Assembly: GCF_020400605.1 (NCBI RefSeq)
Contig: NZ_JAINRD010000010.1
Coordinates: 185,411 to 249,410, forward strand
DNA: 64,000 nucleotides
Reading direction: 5' to 3'
DNA from: Streptomyces aculeolatus
Lineage (GTDB): Bacteria > Actinomycetota > Actinomycetes > Streptomycetales > Streptomycetaceae
Positions 8,661 through 17,811 of the stretch are shown here, piece after piece. A program made the position numbers and the translations under genes. A model generated the notes under the pieces. The model did no database searches and was not told the origin of the DNA. It saw only the letters and a list, made by a program, of their open reading frames with translations. Position 1 is the first letter of the stretch, and every line of letters begins with the position of its first letter.

Positions 8661-11030
8661 TCAGCCGCGGACCTCGAAGCGGTAGAGGGAGTATCCGTAG
8701 TCCGTCTGCCGCGCCAGCCCGAGCATGCGTACGTGCCGTGCGGTGACCGGCTCCGCCAGCACCACCGCGTCCTCGCCGGCCGCGTCGCGGCCGCGGCGCT
8801 CGGCGACCGTGGTCCACGTCGTGCCGTCCGGCGAGACCTGGATGTCGTAGTCGCGGCCGGCGGCCGTCTCCCAGTCCAGCAGGACCCGCCCGACCGGGGT
8901 GCCGGTGCCGAGGTCGACGGCCAGCCACTCGTCGTCCGTGTAGGCGGAACTCCAGCGGGTGCCGGGGTCGCCGTCGGTCGCTCGCGGGGCGGCCAGCGAC
9001 GGCGTCTCGGCGGAGGACGCCGTCGTCGGCTTCCCGCGCGCCAGGTCGGGGGTGTCGAGGACCTGGACGGACCACAGGCTCCAGCGGGCGCTGCCGCGCT
9101 CGCGGCCCCGCAGCCGCACATGGCGGGCGTGCACGGGTTCGAACGCCAGCTCGTCCCAGCCCGCCCGGTCGCGGTCCCGGCGGCCCGCCACCGTGCGCCA
9201 CGCGGAGCCGTCGCCGGAGACCTCCACGTCGTACGAACGGCCGTGGTCCGCCGCCCAGTCGAGCCGGACCCGGGCGAAGCTCCGCGGCTCGCCGAGGTCG
9301 ATCCGCAGCCAGGGCCCGCCCCGTTCCGCCCCGCTGGTCCAGCGCGTGACGGGGTTGCCGTCCGTCGCGGCCCCCGGGTGGGCGCCGGAGGAGGCGGCGG
9401 CCGCCGCGCCGAAGGACACCTGCTCCGGCTCCGGCCTCGTCGGCGCGACCGCCGAGAGTCCGGGGCCGAGGGCCGCGCGCCGCAGCCGCCCGGTGAAGTC
9501 GCCGTACGAGACGCCCGCGGCGGCGCCGCTCCACATCTTCTGCCCCAGGATGCCGAACGTCTTCTCCACCAGCCCGTGCACGTCCCGCTCGGTGTAGTCG
9601 GCGTGCACCAGGTCGTTCCAGACGGCCGACATCGCCCCGCGCAGCTTCGGGTCGCCGGGCTCCAGGCTCTGGTCGCCGGGGAAGACGTGCGGCTCCCAGC
9701 TGTCGTAGAGGTACGGCCCGTCCAGGCCCAGCGGGTGGTAGTACGTGGCGAACGGCACGATGTACAGCAGCGCGTCGTTGGTGTTGACGATCTCGTAGCC
9801 GTCGGCCTTCGCCGCCCGCGGTCCGTACCAGCCGTTGTTCCAGCTGTGCATCGTGATCCCGCGGTCGTAGGCCGACGGGTCGGAGGCCATCCGGGTCAGG
9901 CTGCCCCAGGCCCGCGGCTGTTTGCCGAGACCGCGCAGGTGGGCTGCCATTCCGTTGAAGTACGCGCGGTAGTGCTCCTCCGGACCGGTGTACTCGTCCG
10001 CCCCGAAGTGCACCTCGGGGCTGCGGAACCACGGGGCGAACTCGGCGAAGACCGACTCCATGAAGGGGAGGGTGTCCGGGTTGCCCAGGTCGAGGTGGTC
10101 GGAGTTGGCGCCGCCGAGGCCGATGTCCGGCCGGAAGCGCACGAACGAGCGCGCGTGCGCGGGGGCGTCGATCTCCGGCGTCAGCTGGACCGCGTGCAGG
10201 GCGGCGGTGTCCTCGAAGGAGTCCCAGTCGGCGCGCGAGTACGAGCCGTCGGGGGCGGCGAGGCCGTCCCACTCGGGCTTGTCGCTGCGCAGCCGGAAGG
10301 CGTCGTACGCGCGCGACCAGTCGCCGCCGGGCGGCTGGATCTCGTTGTCGTTGAGGTGCAGTTGGAGGTCGTTGAGCTTGAACCAGCCCATGACGCGCAG
10401 GTAGTCGCGGATGAACTCCGGGGTGAAGAAGCGCCGCCCGACGTCCAGCATGAAGCCGCGCAGCCGGTAGTTGGGCCAGTCGCGTGCGGTGCCGGCCGGG
10501 ACCCGGCTGCGCAGCTCGTCGCCGAGGAGGATCTGCAGCAGGGTGCGGGTGCCGTAGTAGACACCGCTGTACGCGGGGGCGGTGACGGTGACGTTCCGCG
10601 CCGTCGCCTCGAAGGTGTAGCCCTCGCGGGCGTACAGCTCGCCGCCGGCGGGGTGCGTGTCACCGCTGTCGAGCCGCAGGACGACGGCGCCCGCCGGCGC
10701 GGTGGCGGAGACCAGCGGGGCGGCCGTCCGGACGCCGGTGACGTCGGCGATGTCCTTCGTCAGCTGTGCGGCCAGCGGCATCAGCCGTCCGGCGTCGCGG
10801 GGCGCGAGGACCACGCGCGAGCCGGCCGTGAGGCGGAACTCCCCCGTGCCGCCGGTCCATTCCTGGAGCGCGGGGGCGACGGCGGGGCGGGCGTCGGGGC
10901 CGTCCGCGGAGGCCTCCGAACGCGCGGCCCGGGGCACCGCCGTCGCCGGAGCCTGCGGCAGTGCCGTGGCCGCCGCGGCGACGGTGACGGCCGTGATCAC
11001 GGTTCTGCGGGAGACGTGGCTGCTGCCCAA
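8661..11030 (-). CDS. Secreted GH20 beta-N-acetylhexosaminidase with two F5/8-type C domains
   Basis: Exported exo-glycosidase expected to release terminal N-acetylhexosamines. A Tat-like signal (VSRRTVITAV, then an Ala-rich core) opens the protein. A GH20 N-terminal domain precedes the catalytic barrel, whose HFGADEYTG motif holds the Asp345-Glu346 pair of substrate-assisted catalysis. Two discoidin/CBM32-like domains (about 537-675 and 680-789) likely bind carbohydrate. TTG at 11030 is the chosen start because GGAGGG lies seven bases upstream and it places the signal at the N-terminus; a longer reading from 11129 would add 33 unlikely residues. A dre-like palindrome lies 42 bp upstream, so induction with amino-sugar metabolism is likely. 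Confidence 0.9.
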   Translation of the reverse strand: MGSSHVSRRTVITAVTVAAAATALPQAPATAVPRAARSEASADGPDARPAVAPALQEWTGGTGEFRLTAGSRVVLAPRDAGRLMPLAAQLTKDIADVTGVRTAAPLVSATAPAGAVVLRLDSGDTHPAGGELYAREGYTFEATARNVTVTAPAYSGVYYGTRTLLQILLGDELRSRVPAGTARDWPNYRLRGFMLDVGRRFFTPEFIRDYLRVMGWFKLNDLQLHLNDNEIQPPGGDWSRAYDAFRLRSDKPEWDGLAAPDGSYSRADWDSFEDTAALHAVQLTPEIDAPAHARSFVRFRPDIGLGGANSDHLDLGNPDTLPFMESVFAEFAPWFRSPEVHFGADEYTGPEEHYRAYFNGMAAHLRGLGKQPRAWGSLTRMASDPSAYDRGITMHSWNNGWYGPRAAKADGYEIVNTNDALLYIVPFATYYHPLGLDGPYLYDSWEPHVFPGDQSLEPGDPKLRGAMSAVWNDLVHADYTERDVHGLVEKTFGILGQKMWSGAAAGVSYGDFTGRLRRAALGPGLSAVAPTRPEPEQVSFGAAAAASSGAHPGAATDGNPVTRWTSGAERGGPWLRIDLGEPRSFARVRLDWAADHGRSYDVEVSGDGSAWRTVAGRRDRDRAGWDELAFEPVHARHVRLRGRERGSARWSLWSVQVLDTPDLARGKPTTASSAETPSLAAPRATDGDPGTRWSSAYTDDEWLAVDLGTGTPVGRVLLDWETAAGRDYDIQVSPDGTTWTTVAERRGRDAAGEDAVVLAEPVTARHVRMLGLARQTDYGYSLYRFEVRG

Positions 11031-11071
11031 GATGCGGCCCTCCAGGGAGGCGTGGGGTTGATGCCCGGCGC

Positions 11072-11087
11072 AGTGGACTACACCACT
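11072..11087. promoter_or_regulatory. dre-like operator upstream of the GH20 gene
   Basis: AGTGGACTACACCACT is a 16-bp imperfect palindrome with perfect five-base arms (AGTGG/CCACT). Read on the gene strand it resembles the DasR site (dre consensus ACTGGTCTAGACCACT). A further half-site, ACTGGTCCA, overlaps its right end. It lies 42 bp before the chosen TTG start. I infer control by DasR or by the local GntR regulator. Confidence 0.55.
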
Positions 11088-11169
11088 GGTCCAACCGGGC
11101 CGCAAGAGTGTGCGTGCGGATTTCTGCAAGAAGTCCCACTACTTCGTGCATGACCGAGCAGAGTTGGCG

Positions 11170-11211
11170 CCGGTCCGCCCGGCACCGACCGCTCGGTGCC
11201 GGGCGGACCGG
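11170..11211 (-). terminator. Terminator after the DUF4838 gene
   Basis: A perfect 19-bp stem (11170-11188 pairing with 11193-11211) with a four-base loop sits seven bases beyond the DUF4838 stop codon. It should end the sulfatase operon and insulate the GH20 gene, which then needs its own promoter. Confidence 0.85.
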
Positions 11212-11218
11212 TACGCGT

Positions 11219-13453
11219 TCACTCCACCGTGAGCCACCGGTGCGCCGACGGCTGCCGGCGGCCGTCCGCGAGGCGGAACACCAGGGTGACGCGGTGCTCC
11301 CCGGCGGGCGCGGCGGCCGTCGCGGTGACGGCCACGCGCTGCGCGCCGCCCCGGGTCCCCGCCACCCGGAGGGTGCCGCCGGCCGGCTCCACCCGCACGC
11401 CCTCGGGCGCGACGGCGGTCCAGGTGACGGTGTGGCCGGTGAAGTCCACGTCCTGCGCCTCGACCGTCACGGACGCCGGGTCGCCGCCGCGGACGAGCGT
11501 CAACTCGCCCGGGTCGGCGAAGCCGGCCGCGGCGGCGCGGTAGTCGTCGGCGATGTTGCGCCGCACCTCGGCGTCGCCGTAGGACCCCTCGTTCCCCCAG
11601 CGCCCCCGGGCCTGCACGTTGGGGAGGCTGACGCCGTTGAAGCGGTTGCGCTGGACCAGGCGCCGGTAGGCCAGCCGGGCGGCCCGCTGTTCCGGGCTGT
11701 CCGGCGGCGCCTTCCCGACGGCCATGTCGGCGAGGGCGATGTCGGCGTTGCGCGCCAGCCGGTCGACGACCAGGCGCGCACCCTCGCCGGCCGCGTGCCC
11801 GGCGGCCGCGGTCAGCGCGTCCCGGGCCCCGGCGTAGCTCTCGTGCAGCGCGGCGGCGGCCCGGGTGTCGGGGTCGAAGCGGGTCAGGTCGTAGTACGTG
11901 CGCATGGCGGGGACCGCCGCGACGCCGAAGCGGGTCCGCAGGTAGTCCGCCAGGTGGCCGCCGGCGTCCAGCGCCGGGTCCCAGGCCAGCGCGGCGACCA
12001 GGTTCTGGACGTGCTCGTACGTGATCCAGTCGGCGGGCTCGCAGTACATGCCGACGCCGTTCGCGCCGGTGCGTGCCGTGAAGGCCGCGTCGCCCGCGAT
12101 GGTCGCGAGCGGGTGCACGGGCAGGCTCCGCCACCGGTAGCGGCGGTAGTACTCGTACATCGACAGGGTGCCGCGGTACGACTCCCGCCAGGCGCGCAGG
12201 GCTTCGGCGTGCCGGACGTTGGCGGGGATCGCCGGGTCGTCGAGAGGGCCGGCGTAGGTGCGGGCGTACGGGGCGAAGTCGACGACGACGTCGGGGTCGG
12301 TGGCGTACTCCGGGTCGGGTGGCTGCAACGTGGAGGCGTAGGCGATGCGCTCGACGCGCACGCCGGGCAGCTGCTCGCGCACCGCCGCGGCCAGGGCGTT
12401 GACGACGACGGACTCGGCGTTGGACGGGGTGCCGTAGCGGTCGAGGATCGGCTTCTGGAACTGCCAGACGTCCGGCGGCCAGCAGTCGAAGACGGTGATC
12501 TCAGGGCGCTCGGCCAGGAAGGCCACGACGCGCGCCACGTAGGCGTCGAGTGCTTCGGGGTTGTAGATGTCGAAGAGCGGGCCGCCGGACTCGTAGAACT
12601 GCGGATAGTCCTCCGGCGGCAGGAACGTGTCGTAGCCGTGGCCGCCGGACTCGATGCGGATGCCGCGCCTGCCCGCCTCGCGGACCAGCACGTCGCGTAC
12701 CTCGTCGTAGACCGTGACGCCGATGCCGAGGTAGTCGGTGGGGTGGACGAAGGTGTTGAGGCGCTTCTTCGCCATCCAGTCGAGCAGCGGAGGCAGGGTC
12801 GCGTCGTTGTGGCTGTAGCCCTCTTCCGCGTACTGGCGGCGCATGGTCCAGGCCGGCCGGTCCGCGAGGCGCCGGGCCGGGACGGCGAGGGAGCGGCTGC
12901 GCGGGACGTACTCGTGGTGGCCCTCGTAGGCGGGGAACGCCGGGGCGAAGAAGCGGACGCCGAGCCCTTCCAGCAGCGCGTAGGCCGCGTAGAGGGGGGC
13001 GCGGTCGCCGAGGCCGGTGAGCACGGCGTACGCGTCGTCGACGTGCACGGCGAAAGCGTCCTCGGGCGCGCCGGACAGTTCCGCCGCGGCGGCGGCGACG
13101 CGGGCTGCGGGCACGGTGTCGTCCGGTCCCGTGCCGGCCCGCAGCGCGACGAAGCCGCCGACGCCGTCGGGCACCGGCCCGTCGGGGGCGAGGCGGGCCG
13201 GGCGCAGCGGCAGGCGTACGCCGGTGATCCGGTGGACGTAGTCGCGTACCTCGGCGGCGGCGAACCGGGTGCTGCCGCCGCCGTGCCAGAGCACGGTGGC
13301 ACGGGCCCGCCCGCGGGCGACCAGCGTCAGCGCGGCGCCGGCCGCGTCGGGCTCCGACTCCGCCCCCGCCGCCCCCGCCGGGCCCGCGAGGGCCGCGGCC
13401 GCGGTGAGGCCGGCGGTGCCGGCGAGGAAGCCACGTCGTGGTGTTCCGGTCAT
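11219..13453 (-). CDS. Tat-exported DUF4838 protein, glycosidase-like
   Basis: A 744-aa secreted protein with a twin-arginine signal (TPRRGFLAGTAG, then an Ala-rich core). An N-terminal alpha/beta domain (about 45-200, ending FFAPAFPAYEGHHEYVP) resembles the non-catalytic domain of GH67/GH20-like enzymes, and a DUF4838-type barrel follows (WTMRRQYAEEGYSHND, HGYDTFLP, and YEYYRRYRWRSLP are recognisable). The last 100 residues form an Ig-like beta domain. Catalysis is not proven for the family, but proteins like this sit in glycan loci. The gene overlaps the upstream binding-protein gene by four bases (ATGA), so it belongs to the sulfatase operon and may cleave its polysaccharide substrate outside the cell. 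Confidence 0.75.
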   Translation of the reverse strand: MTGTPRRGFLAGTAGLTAAAALAGPAGAAGAESEPDAAGAALTLVARGRARATVLWHGGGSTRFAAAEVRDYVHRITGVRLPLRPARLAPDGPVPDGVGGFVALRAGTGPDDTVPAARVAAAAAELSGAPEDAFAVHVDDAYAVLTGLGDRAPLYAAYALLEGLGVRFFAPAFPAYEGHHEYVPRSRSLAVPARRLADRPAWTMRRQYAEEGYSHNDATLPPLLDWMAKKRLNTFVHPTDYLGIGVTVYDEVRDVLVREAGRRGIRIESGGHGYDTFLPPEDYPQFYESGGPLFDIYNPEALDAYVARVVAFLAERPEITVFDCWPPDVWQFQKPILDRYGTPSNAESVVVNALAAAVREQLPGVRVERIAYASTLQPPDPEYATDPDVVVDFAPYARTYAGPLDDPAIPANVRHAEALRAWRESYRGTLSMYEYYRRYRWRSLPVHPLATIAGDAAFTARTGANGVGMYCEPADWITYEHVQNLVAALAWDPALDAGGHLADYLRTRFGVAAVPAMRTYYDLTRFDPDTRAAAALHESYAGARDALTAAAGHAAGEGARLVVDRLARNADIALADMAVGKAPPDSPEQRAARLAYRRLVQRNRFNGVSLPNVQARGRWGNEGSYGDAEVRRNIADDYRAAAAGFADPGELTLVRGGDPASVTVEAQDVDFTGHTVTWTAVAPEGVRVEPAGGTLRVAGTRGGAQRVAVTATAAAPAGEHRVTLVFRLADGRRQPSAHRWLTVE

Positions 13454-14478
13454 CTGTGCTCTCCCTTTCCCGCGGACGTGTAGAGGTCGCCGAGGTAGTA
13501 GTCCTCGGCCTTGCCCGGCTCCGGCAGCGTGCCCATCTCCTCGAAGAGCCCGGCGAGTTCGTCGAACCAGCCCGCGACGGTGCCGTCCTCGGTGAGCTTC
13601 GTGAGCTTCGCGGAGGTCAGGACCTCGACGTGCTCGGTGGAACCGGCGAGTTGCTCGGGCGGCAGGTCGAGGAACTCGGCGGTCACCTTCTCCGACTCCT
13701 CCGGGTGCGCCGCGATCCAGTCGCCCGCCGCCTTCAGCACCCCGGTGACCTCCCGGGCCAGCTCGGGGTCCTCCTCGGCGATCTGCGGCCGGGCCACGAA
13801 GACGTTGGGGAAGGTCTGCTCCGGGTAGTAGTCGGTGGTCGAGCTGACCTCCACCAGGTCCGGCACCTTCGCCTTGATGGTGTCGACGAGCGGGTACCAG
13901 ATGGCGGCGGCCTCGACCTGGCCCGAGGAGAAGGCGGTGACGACGGTGGAGGGGTCCATACGGACCTTCTCGACGTCGTCCGGCGCCAGCCCGGCCTCGC
14001 GCAGCGCCAGGTTGAGGATCATCTCGCCGGACGTGCCCTCGGGGACGGCCACCTTCTTTCCCTTGAGGTCGGCGGGGCCGGTGATGCCGGTGTCCGGACG
14101 GGCGATGACCCGGTCGGCGTGGCCGAGCATGTTGACGGCGACGATGGCCGCCCGGCCGGACGCGGGCATCCACAGCGCTCCCGGGCCGAGGTAGCCGAAG
14201 TCGAGGTCGCCGCCGTCGAGCGCCTGGACCTGCAGCGGCCCGTTGGTGAAGACCTTCAGCTCCGGCTCGATGCCGGCCTCGTCCCACAGGCCCTGCCGGT
14301 CGGCCACGGCCAGCGCGGCGGCGCCGCTGTAGTCGGCGATATAGCCGAACGTCACGGCCCGGTCGCCGCCTTCGGCGGCCTCAGGGCCGTCGTCGCCGCA
14401 GCCGCTCGCGGCGGGGAGCAGCACGAGCGCGAGCAGCAGGCCGGTCAGTCTGCGGCGGAGGGTGCGGGGTGGGTTCAC
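13450..14478 (-). CDS. SsuA/TauA-type ABC substrate-binding lipoprotein
   Basis: Periplasmic-type binding protein of the NMT1/SsuA family (342 aa). The signal peptide ends in a lipobox AASGC, so the mature protein is membrane-tethered. GYIADYSGAAALAVADRQG, DLKGKKVAVPEGTSGE and FSSGQVEAAAIW are typical segments of the nitrate/sulfonate/taurine binding clade. GTG at 14478 overlaps the ATPase stop (GTGA) and has AAGGAG upstream. In this operon, with a sulfatase, the likely cargo is a sulfate ester or sulfonate. Confidence 0.88.
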   Translation of the reverse strand: MNPPRTLRRRLTGLLLALVLLPAASGCGDDGPEAAEGGDRAVTFGYIADYSGAAALAVADRQGLWDEAGIEPELKVFTNGPLQVQALDGGDLDFGYLGPGALWMPASGRAAIVAVNMLGHADRVIARPDTGITGPADLKGKKVAVPEGTSGEMILNLALREAGLAPDDVEKVRMDPSTVVTAFSSGQVEAAAIWYPLVDTIKAKVPDLVEVSSTTDYYPEQTFPNVFVARPQIAEEDPELAREVTGVLKAAGDWIAAHPEESEKVTAEFLDLPPEQLAGSTEHVEVLTSAKLTKLTEDGTVAGWFDELAGLFEEMGTLPEPGKAEDYYLGDLYTSAGKGEHR

Positions 14479-15257
14479 GGCGTGGCTCCTTCGGGGGCGG
14501 CGGGCTGGTGGTGGACGGCGCTCCACACCCGGGCGCGCAGTTCGGCGAAGGCGGGCGAGAGCCGCTGCTCCTCGGTGCGCGGGTAGGGCAGGTCCACGTC
14601 GATGACGCTGTGGATGCGGCCGGGGCGTGCGGCCATGACGACGACGCGGCCCGCGAGGTACACGGCCTCGTCGACGTCGTGCGTGATGAACATGACCGTC
14701 CGGCGGTCCCGGCTCCACGTGTCGAGCAGGGCGTCCTGCATGCGTACCCGGGTCAGGGAGTCGAGCGCGCCGAACGGCTCGTCCATGAGCAGGATCTTCG
14801 GGTCGACGGCGTAGGCCCGGGCGATGGCGCAGCGCTGCTTCATGCCGCCCGACAGGGTCTTGGGCAGCGCGTCGGCGAAGTCGGCGAGTCCGACGAGGTC
14901 GATCACCGCCCGGGCCCGCTCGCGCCGCTGCCCCCGGGGTACGCCGGCGACCTTCAGCCCGTACTCGACGTTGGCGGCCACGGTCATCCAGGGGAAGAGC
15001 GCGTACTGCTGGAAGATGACGCCGCGTTCGGGCCCGGGGCCCCGGACGGGCTCGGTGTCGACGGCGACGTCGCCCGCGGTGGGTTCGAGGAGTCCGGCCG
15101 CGATGTTGAGCAGTGTGGACTTGCCGCAGCCCGACGGGCCGACGACGGTGACGAACTCGCCGTCGGCGATGTCCAGGCTCACCCGGTCGAGGGCGGTGAA
15201 GCCGCCGCTTTTCGTGGTGAAGTGGCGCGTCACCGCGCGGAAGGCGATGGTCGGCAT
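14475..15257 (-). CDS. SsuB/TauB-type ABC transporter ATPase
   Basis: Nucleotide-binding subunit (260 aa) with Walker A GPSGCGKST at 40-48, Q-loop FQQYALFPW, signature LSGGMKQR, Walker B ILLMDEPFGALD and switch histidine in FITHDVDEA. It follows the permease gene by two bases and overlaps the binding-protein gene. The sequence style (FGALDSLTR) is that of nitrate/sulfonate/taurine importers, so it energises the neighbouring permease at the cytoplasmic face. Confidence 0.93.
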   Translation of the reverse strand: MPTIAFRAVTRHFTTKSGGFTALDRVSLDIADGEFVTVVGPSGCGKSTLLNIAAGLLEPTAGDVAVDTEPVRGPGPERGVIFQQYALFPWMTVAANVEYGLKVAGVPRGQRRERARAVIDLVGLADFADALPKTLSGGMKQRCAIARAYAVDPKILLMDEPFGALDSLTRVRMQDALLDTWSRDRRTVMFITHDVDEAVYLAGRVVVMAARPGRIHSVIDVDLPYPRTEEQRLSPAFAELRARVWSAVHHQPAAPEGATP

Positions 15258-15259
15258 GG

Positions 15260-16159
15260 CTATCTCCGCTCCTGCCACTGCGTCAGCCGTCGCTCGGCGA
15301 GCAGCAGCAACCGGTCCATGGCGAGGCCGATGGTGCCGATGGCGATCAGCTGGACGAAGATCGTCGTGAGGTCGTTGTAGAGCTGGGCCTGCTGCATGCG
15401 GAAGCCCAGTCCGCCCTGGGCGGCGATCAGTTCGGCGGCGACCACCGTGGCCCAGGAGGCGCCGAGGCCGACGCGCATGCCGACGAGGATGAACGGGGTC
15501 GAGGCCGGGACCACGACGCCGAGGAAGACCTGCCGGTCGCGGGCGCCCAGCACACGGGCGGCGTTGACCAGGGTGACGTCGACGGCGACGACGCCCTGGA
15601 AGGTCGAGACGACCGAGGTCAGGAAGGCCGCGAGGAAGATGACGAAGATCTTCGGCTTCTCGTCGATGCCCATCAGCACGATCGCCAGCGGGATGATCGC
15701 CAGCGGCGGCACCATGCGGAAGAACTGCAGCCAGGGCTCGACCAGCCGGCGCACCACCGGGTACCAGCCCAGTACGAAGCCGACGGGGACGGCGAGCGCG
15801 GTCCCGAGTGCGAACCCGGTGAGCACCCGGCGCAGGCTCGACCACGCGTCCTCGAGGAGCGTCCCGTCCGCGAGGAGCGTGCCTGCGCGGCGGGCGACGG
15901 GCACGGGGCCCGGGAAGTCGTCGACGCCGCCGGCGGCGAGGGCGATCCAGAGGAGCAGGCCGAGCACGGCGGAGGCGGCGCCGAAGGCGGCCGACACGAG
16001 GAACCGGCGACCGCGGCCGGAGGGCGCCGGGCCGGGTGCGGGCTGCTCCCCGCCCGCCGCCGGCTTCGGCCCCGGGTGCCGCGGCGGTGCCTCCGGGTCG
16101 CCGGGGGCGGCGGGTTCACCGGCGCGGAGGCGCCCGCCGCCGGTGAGCCGGGCGCTCAC
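15260..16159 (-). CDS. SsuC-type ABC transporter permease
   Basis: Membrane permease (299 aa). About 50 Pro/Gly/Ala-rich residues precede the first membrane helix (about 54-76), then five more helices follow. The BPD_transp_1 EAA-like stretch VNAARVLGARDRQVFLGVV is clear. GTG at 16159 overlaps the sulfatase stop (GTGA). With the SsuA-like and SsuB-like genes this gives a complete importer. The long disordered N-terminus is unusual but does not affect the core domain. Confidence 0.9.
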   Translation of the reverse strand: MSARLTGGGRLRAGEPAAPGDPEAPPRHPGPKPAAGGEQPAPGPAPSGRGRRFLVSAAFGAASAVLGLLLWIALAAGGVDDFPGPVPVARRAGTLLADGTLLEDAWSSLRRVLTGFALGTALAVPVGFVLGWYPVVRRLVEPWLQFFRMVPPLAIIPLAIVLMGIDEKPKIFVIFLAAFLTSVVSTFQGVVAVDVTLVNAARVLGARDRQVFLGVVVPASTPFILVGMRVGLGASWATVVAAELIAAQGGLGFRMQQAQLYNDLTTIFVQLIAIGTIGLAMDRLLLLAERRLTQWQERR

Positions 16160-17649
16160 GACACCTCCCCGGCGACGCCGTCCACGTCCGCCGCGCGGCC
16201 GCCGCCGATGTCGGCCATGTAGCTCATCCACGTGTAGGCGGGATCGCCGCGCCGCTGCAGCTCCTGGTAGAGCCGGACCGTGAGGTCCCGGCGCACGGCG
16301 GCGTAGGCGGGGGCGCGGTAGACGTTGCGCAGCTCGTGCGGATCGGCCTGGAGGTCGTACAGCTCGTGCGTGCTCTCCGGGTTGTGCACGAGCTTGTGCC
16401 GCCGGTCGCGGATCATGCGCTGGGAGTACGGGAAGTGGTGGCCGTGGAACTCCGCGACCACCTGGTCCCGTTCGCCGTCGGCCGCGGCGGCGCCGTGGAG
16501 GAGCGGCAGCAGGCTGCTGCCGTCGCAGTACTCGGTACGGGGAGCGCCGGCCAGGTCCGACAGGGTCGGGTTGAGGTCGGTGAGGGTCGCGAAGTCGTCG
16601 CGGACCCGGCCCGCCGGGGCGCCGGGGACGCGGGCGATGGCGGGGATGCGGTAGATGTCCTCGTACATCGCCGGGCCCTTGTCGTTGAGCCGGTGGGCGC
16701 CGGTGAACTCGCCGTGGTCGGCGGTGAAGAACACCGCCGTGTCGTCCCACAGCCCGAGCCGCTTCAGGGCCGTGACCAGGCGGCCGACCTGGTGGTCGAT
16801 CATGGTGACGTAGCCCCAGTAGACGGCGATGAGCTTGCGCCAGGCGTCGGCGTCGAAGGCGTCGGCCGACCAGTACTCGCTGTAGCGGCGCTGCACGTCG
16901 GGCTTGCCGGCGAAGGTCTCCGCCATGGAGGCGGGCAGCGGTACGTCGGCGGGGTCGTAGAGGTCGTAGTACTCGTCCGGGATCAGGTACGGCAGGTGGG
17001 GCCCGTACCAGTGGCAGGAGAGCATGAACGGTGTGCCGTCCGACTGCCGGGCGGCGGCGTAGCGTTCGAGCAGTTCGAGTGTGCGCTCGGTCAGGAAGGC
17101 CTCGACGGTCGCGTGCGCGGGCTGCCGCAGCCGGCCGGCGATGAGGTGGCCGCGCCCGGTGCCGTTGGCGGCGGTGCCGAAGACGGGGTCGGCCACGGCG
17201 AAGGGCGGATAGCGGTGCTCGGCCAGCCACTTCCCGTACGACGGGTGGTGGAAGGGGTTGAGAGCGCCGGGCAGGTGCTCGCCGTCGAGGCCGTAGTGCT
17301 CCGGGCCGCGTTCGCGGCCGATGTGCCACTTGCCGACGTGACCGACCCGGTAGCCGTGGTCCTGCAGCCGGCGCCAGAGCAGCGGGGCGTCGTCGTCCAG
17401 CTCGTCCTTGCTGCCGCCGTTGCGTTCGGGGTTGTTGAGCATGCCGTGCCGGAACGGGTGCAGTCCGGTGGCGAGTGACGCCCTGGCCGGGGTGCATATC
17501 GCGGTCGGCGTGTAGAAGCGGTCGAAGCGGGTGCCCGCCGCCGCCAGCGCGTCGAGGGCGGGTGTCTTGACGGTGGGATTGCCGTAGCAGCCGAGGGTGT
17601 CCACCCGGTGCTGGTCGGTCATCAGGAAGAGGATGTTGCGCGGAGACAC
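16156..17649 (-). CDS. Cytoplasmic formylglycine-type sulfatase
   Basis: Alkaline-phosphatase-superfamily sulfatase (497 aa) that hydrolyses sulfate esters. Metal ligands begin at Asp12-Gln13 (MTDQHR). The modification motif CTPAR at 52-56 carries Cys52, which a formylglycine-generating enzyme must convert; none is encoded in this window. GKWHIG and the ADHGEFTGAH metal site are also clear. No signal peptide is present, so substrates must be imported, consistent with the ABC importer genes directly downstream and overlapping. It resembles the logic of Pseudomonas ats sulfate-ester loci, but the substrate, possibly a sulfated sugar, is inferred from neighbours. It is the first gene of its operon. 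Confidence 0.9.
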   Translation of the reverse strand: MSPRNILFLMTDQHRVDTLGCYGNPTVKTPALDALAAAGTRFDRFYTPTAICTPARASLATGLHPFRHGMLNNPERNGGSKDELDDDAPLLWRRLQDHGYRVGHVGKWHIGRERGPEHYGLDGEHLPGALNPFHHPSYGKWLAEHRYPPFAVADPVFGTAANGTGRGHLIAGRLRQPAHATVEAFLTERTLELLERYAAARQSDGTPFMLSCHWYGPHLPYLIPDEYYDLYDPADVPLPASMAETFAGKPDVQRRYSEYWSADAFDADAWRKLIAVYWGYVTMIDHQVGRLVTALKRLGLWDDTAVFFTADHGEFTGAHRLNDKGPAMYEDIYRIPAIARVPGAPAGRVRDDFATLTDLNPTLSDLAGAPRTEYCDGSSLLPLLHGAAAADGERDQVVAEFHGHHFPYSQRMIRDRRHKLVHNPESTHELYDLQADPHELRNVYRAPAYAAVRRDLTVRLYQELQRRGDPAYTWMSYMADIGGGRAADVDGVAGEVS

Positions 17650-17707
17650 TGGCCTGCCGCCCTTCCGGGGGGTTGTCGTACGGGTGTGCCGCGGCCCGGT
17701 GACCGGA

Positions 17708-17737
17708 ACCGTAAGGACGTGCGGCGATTTACGTCAA
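17708..17737 (-). promoter_or_regulatory. Candidate promoter of the sulfatase operon
   Basis: Read on the minus strand, TTGACG (17732-17737) and TACGGT (17708-17713) are separated by 18 bases, a good fit to a sigma-70-type (HrdB-like) promoter. Transcription would start about 50 bases before the sulfatase ATG. The ROK regulator gene diverges from the same 160-bp region, so repression by that protein is plausible. Confidence 0.55.
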
Positions 17738-17811
17738 CCCTTGGGACTAACCTCGTCGCAGCTTCTTCCCACGCGTTGACAGAAGTCCCGGGCGCGGACG
17801 ACGATGCGCCC

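Noticed and set aside
8604..11153. An 849-codon frame opposite the GH20 gene
   Set aside because: Arg/Gly/Val-rich sequence without domains, opposite a gene with clear GH20 motifs and a ribosome site.
17776..17806. TTGACA at 17776-17781 as promoter of the ROK regulator
   Set aside because: The -35 match is perfect but the best -10 at normal spacing is poor and would leave almost no leader, so I did not call it.
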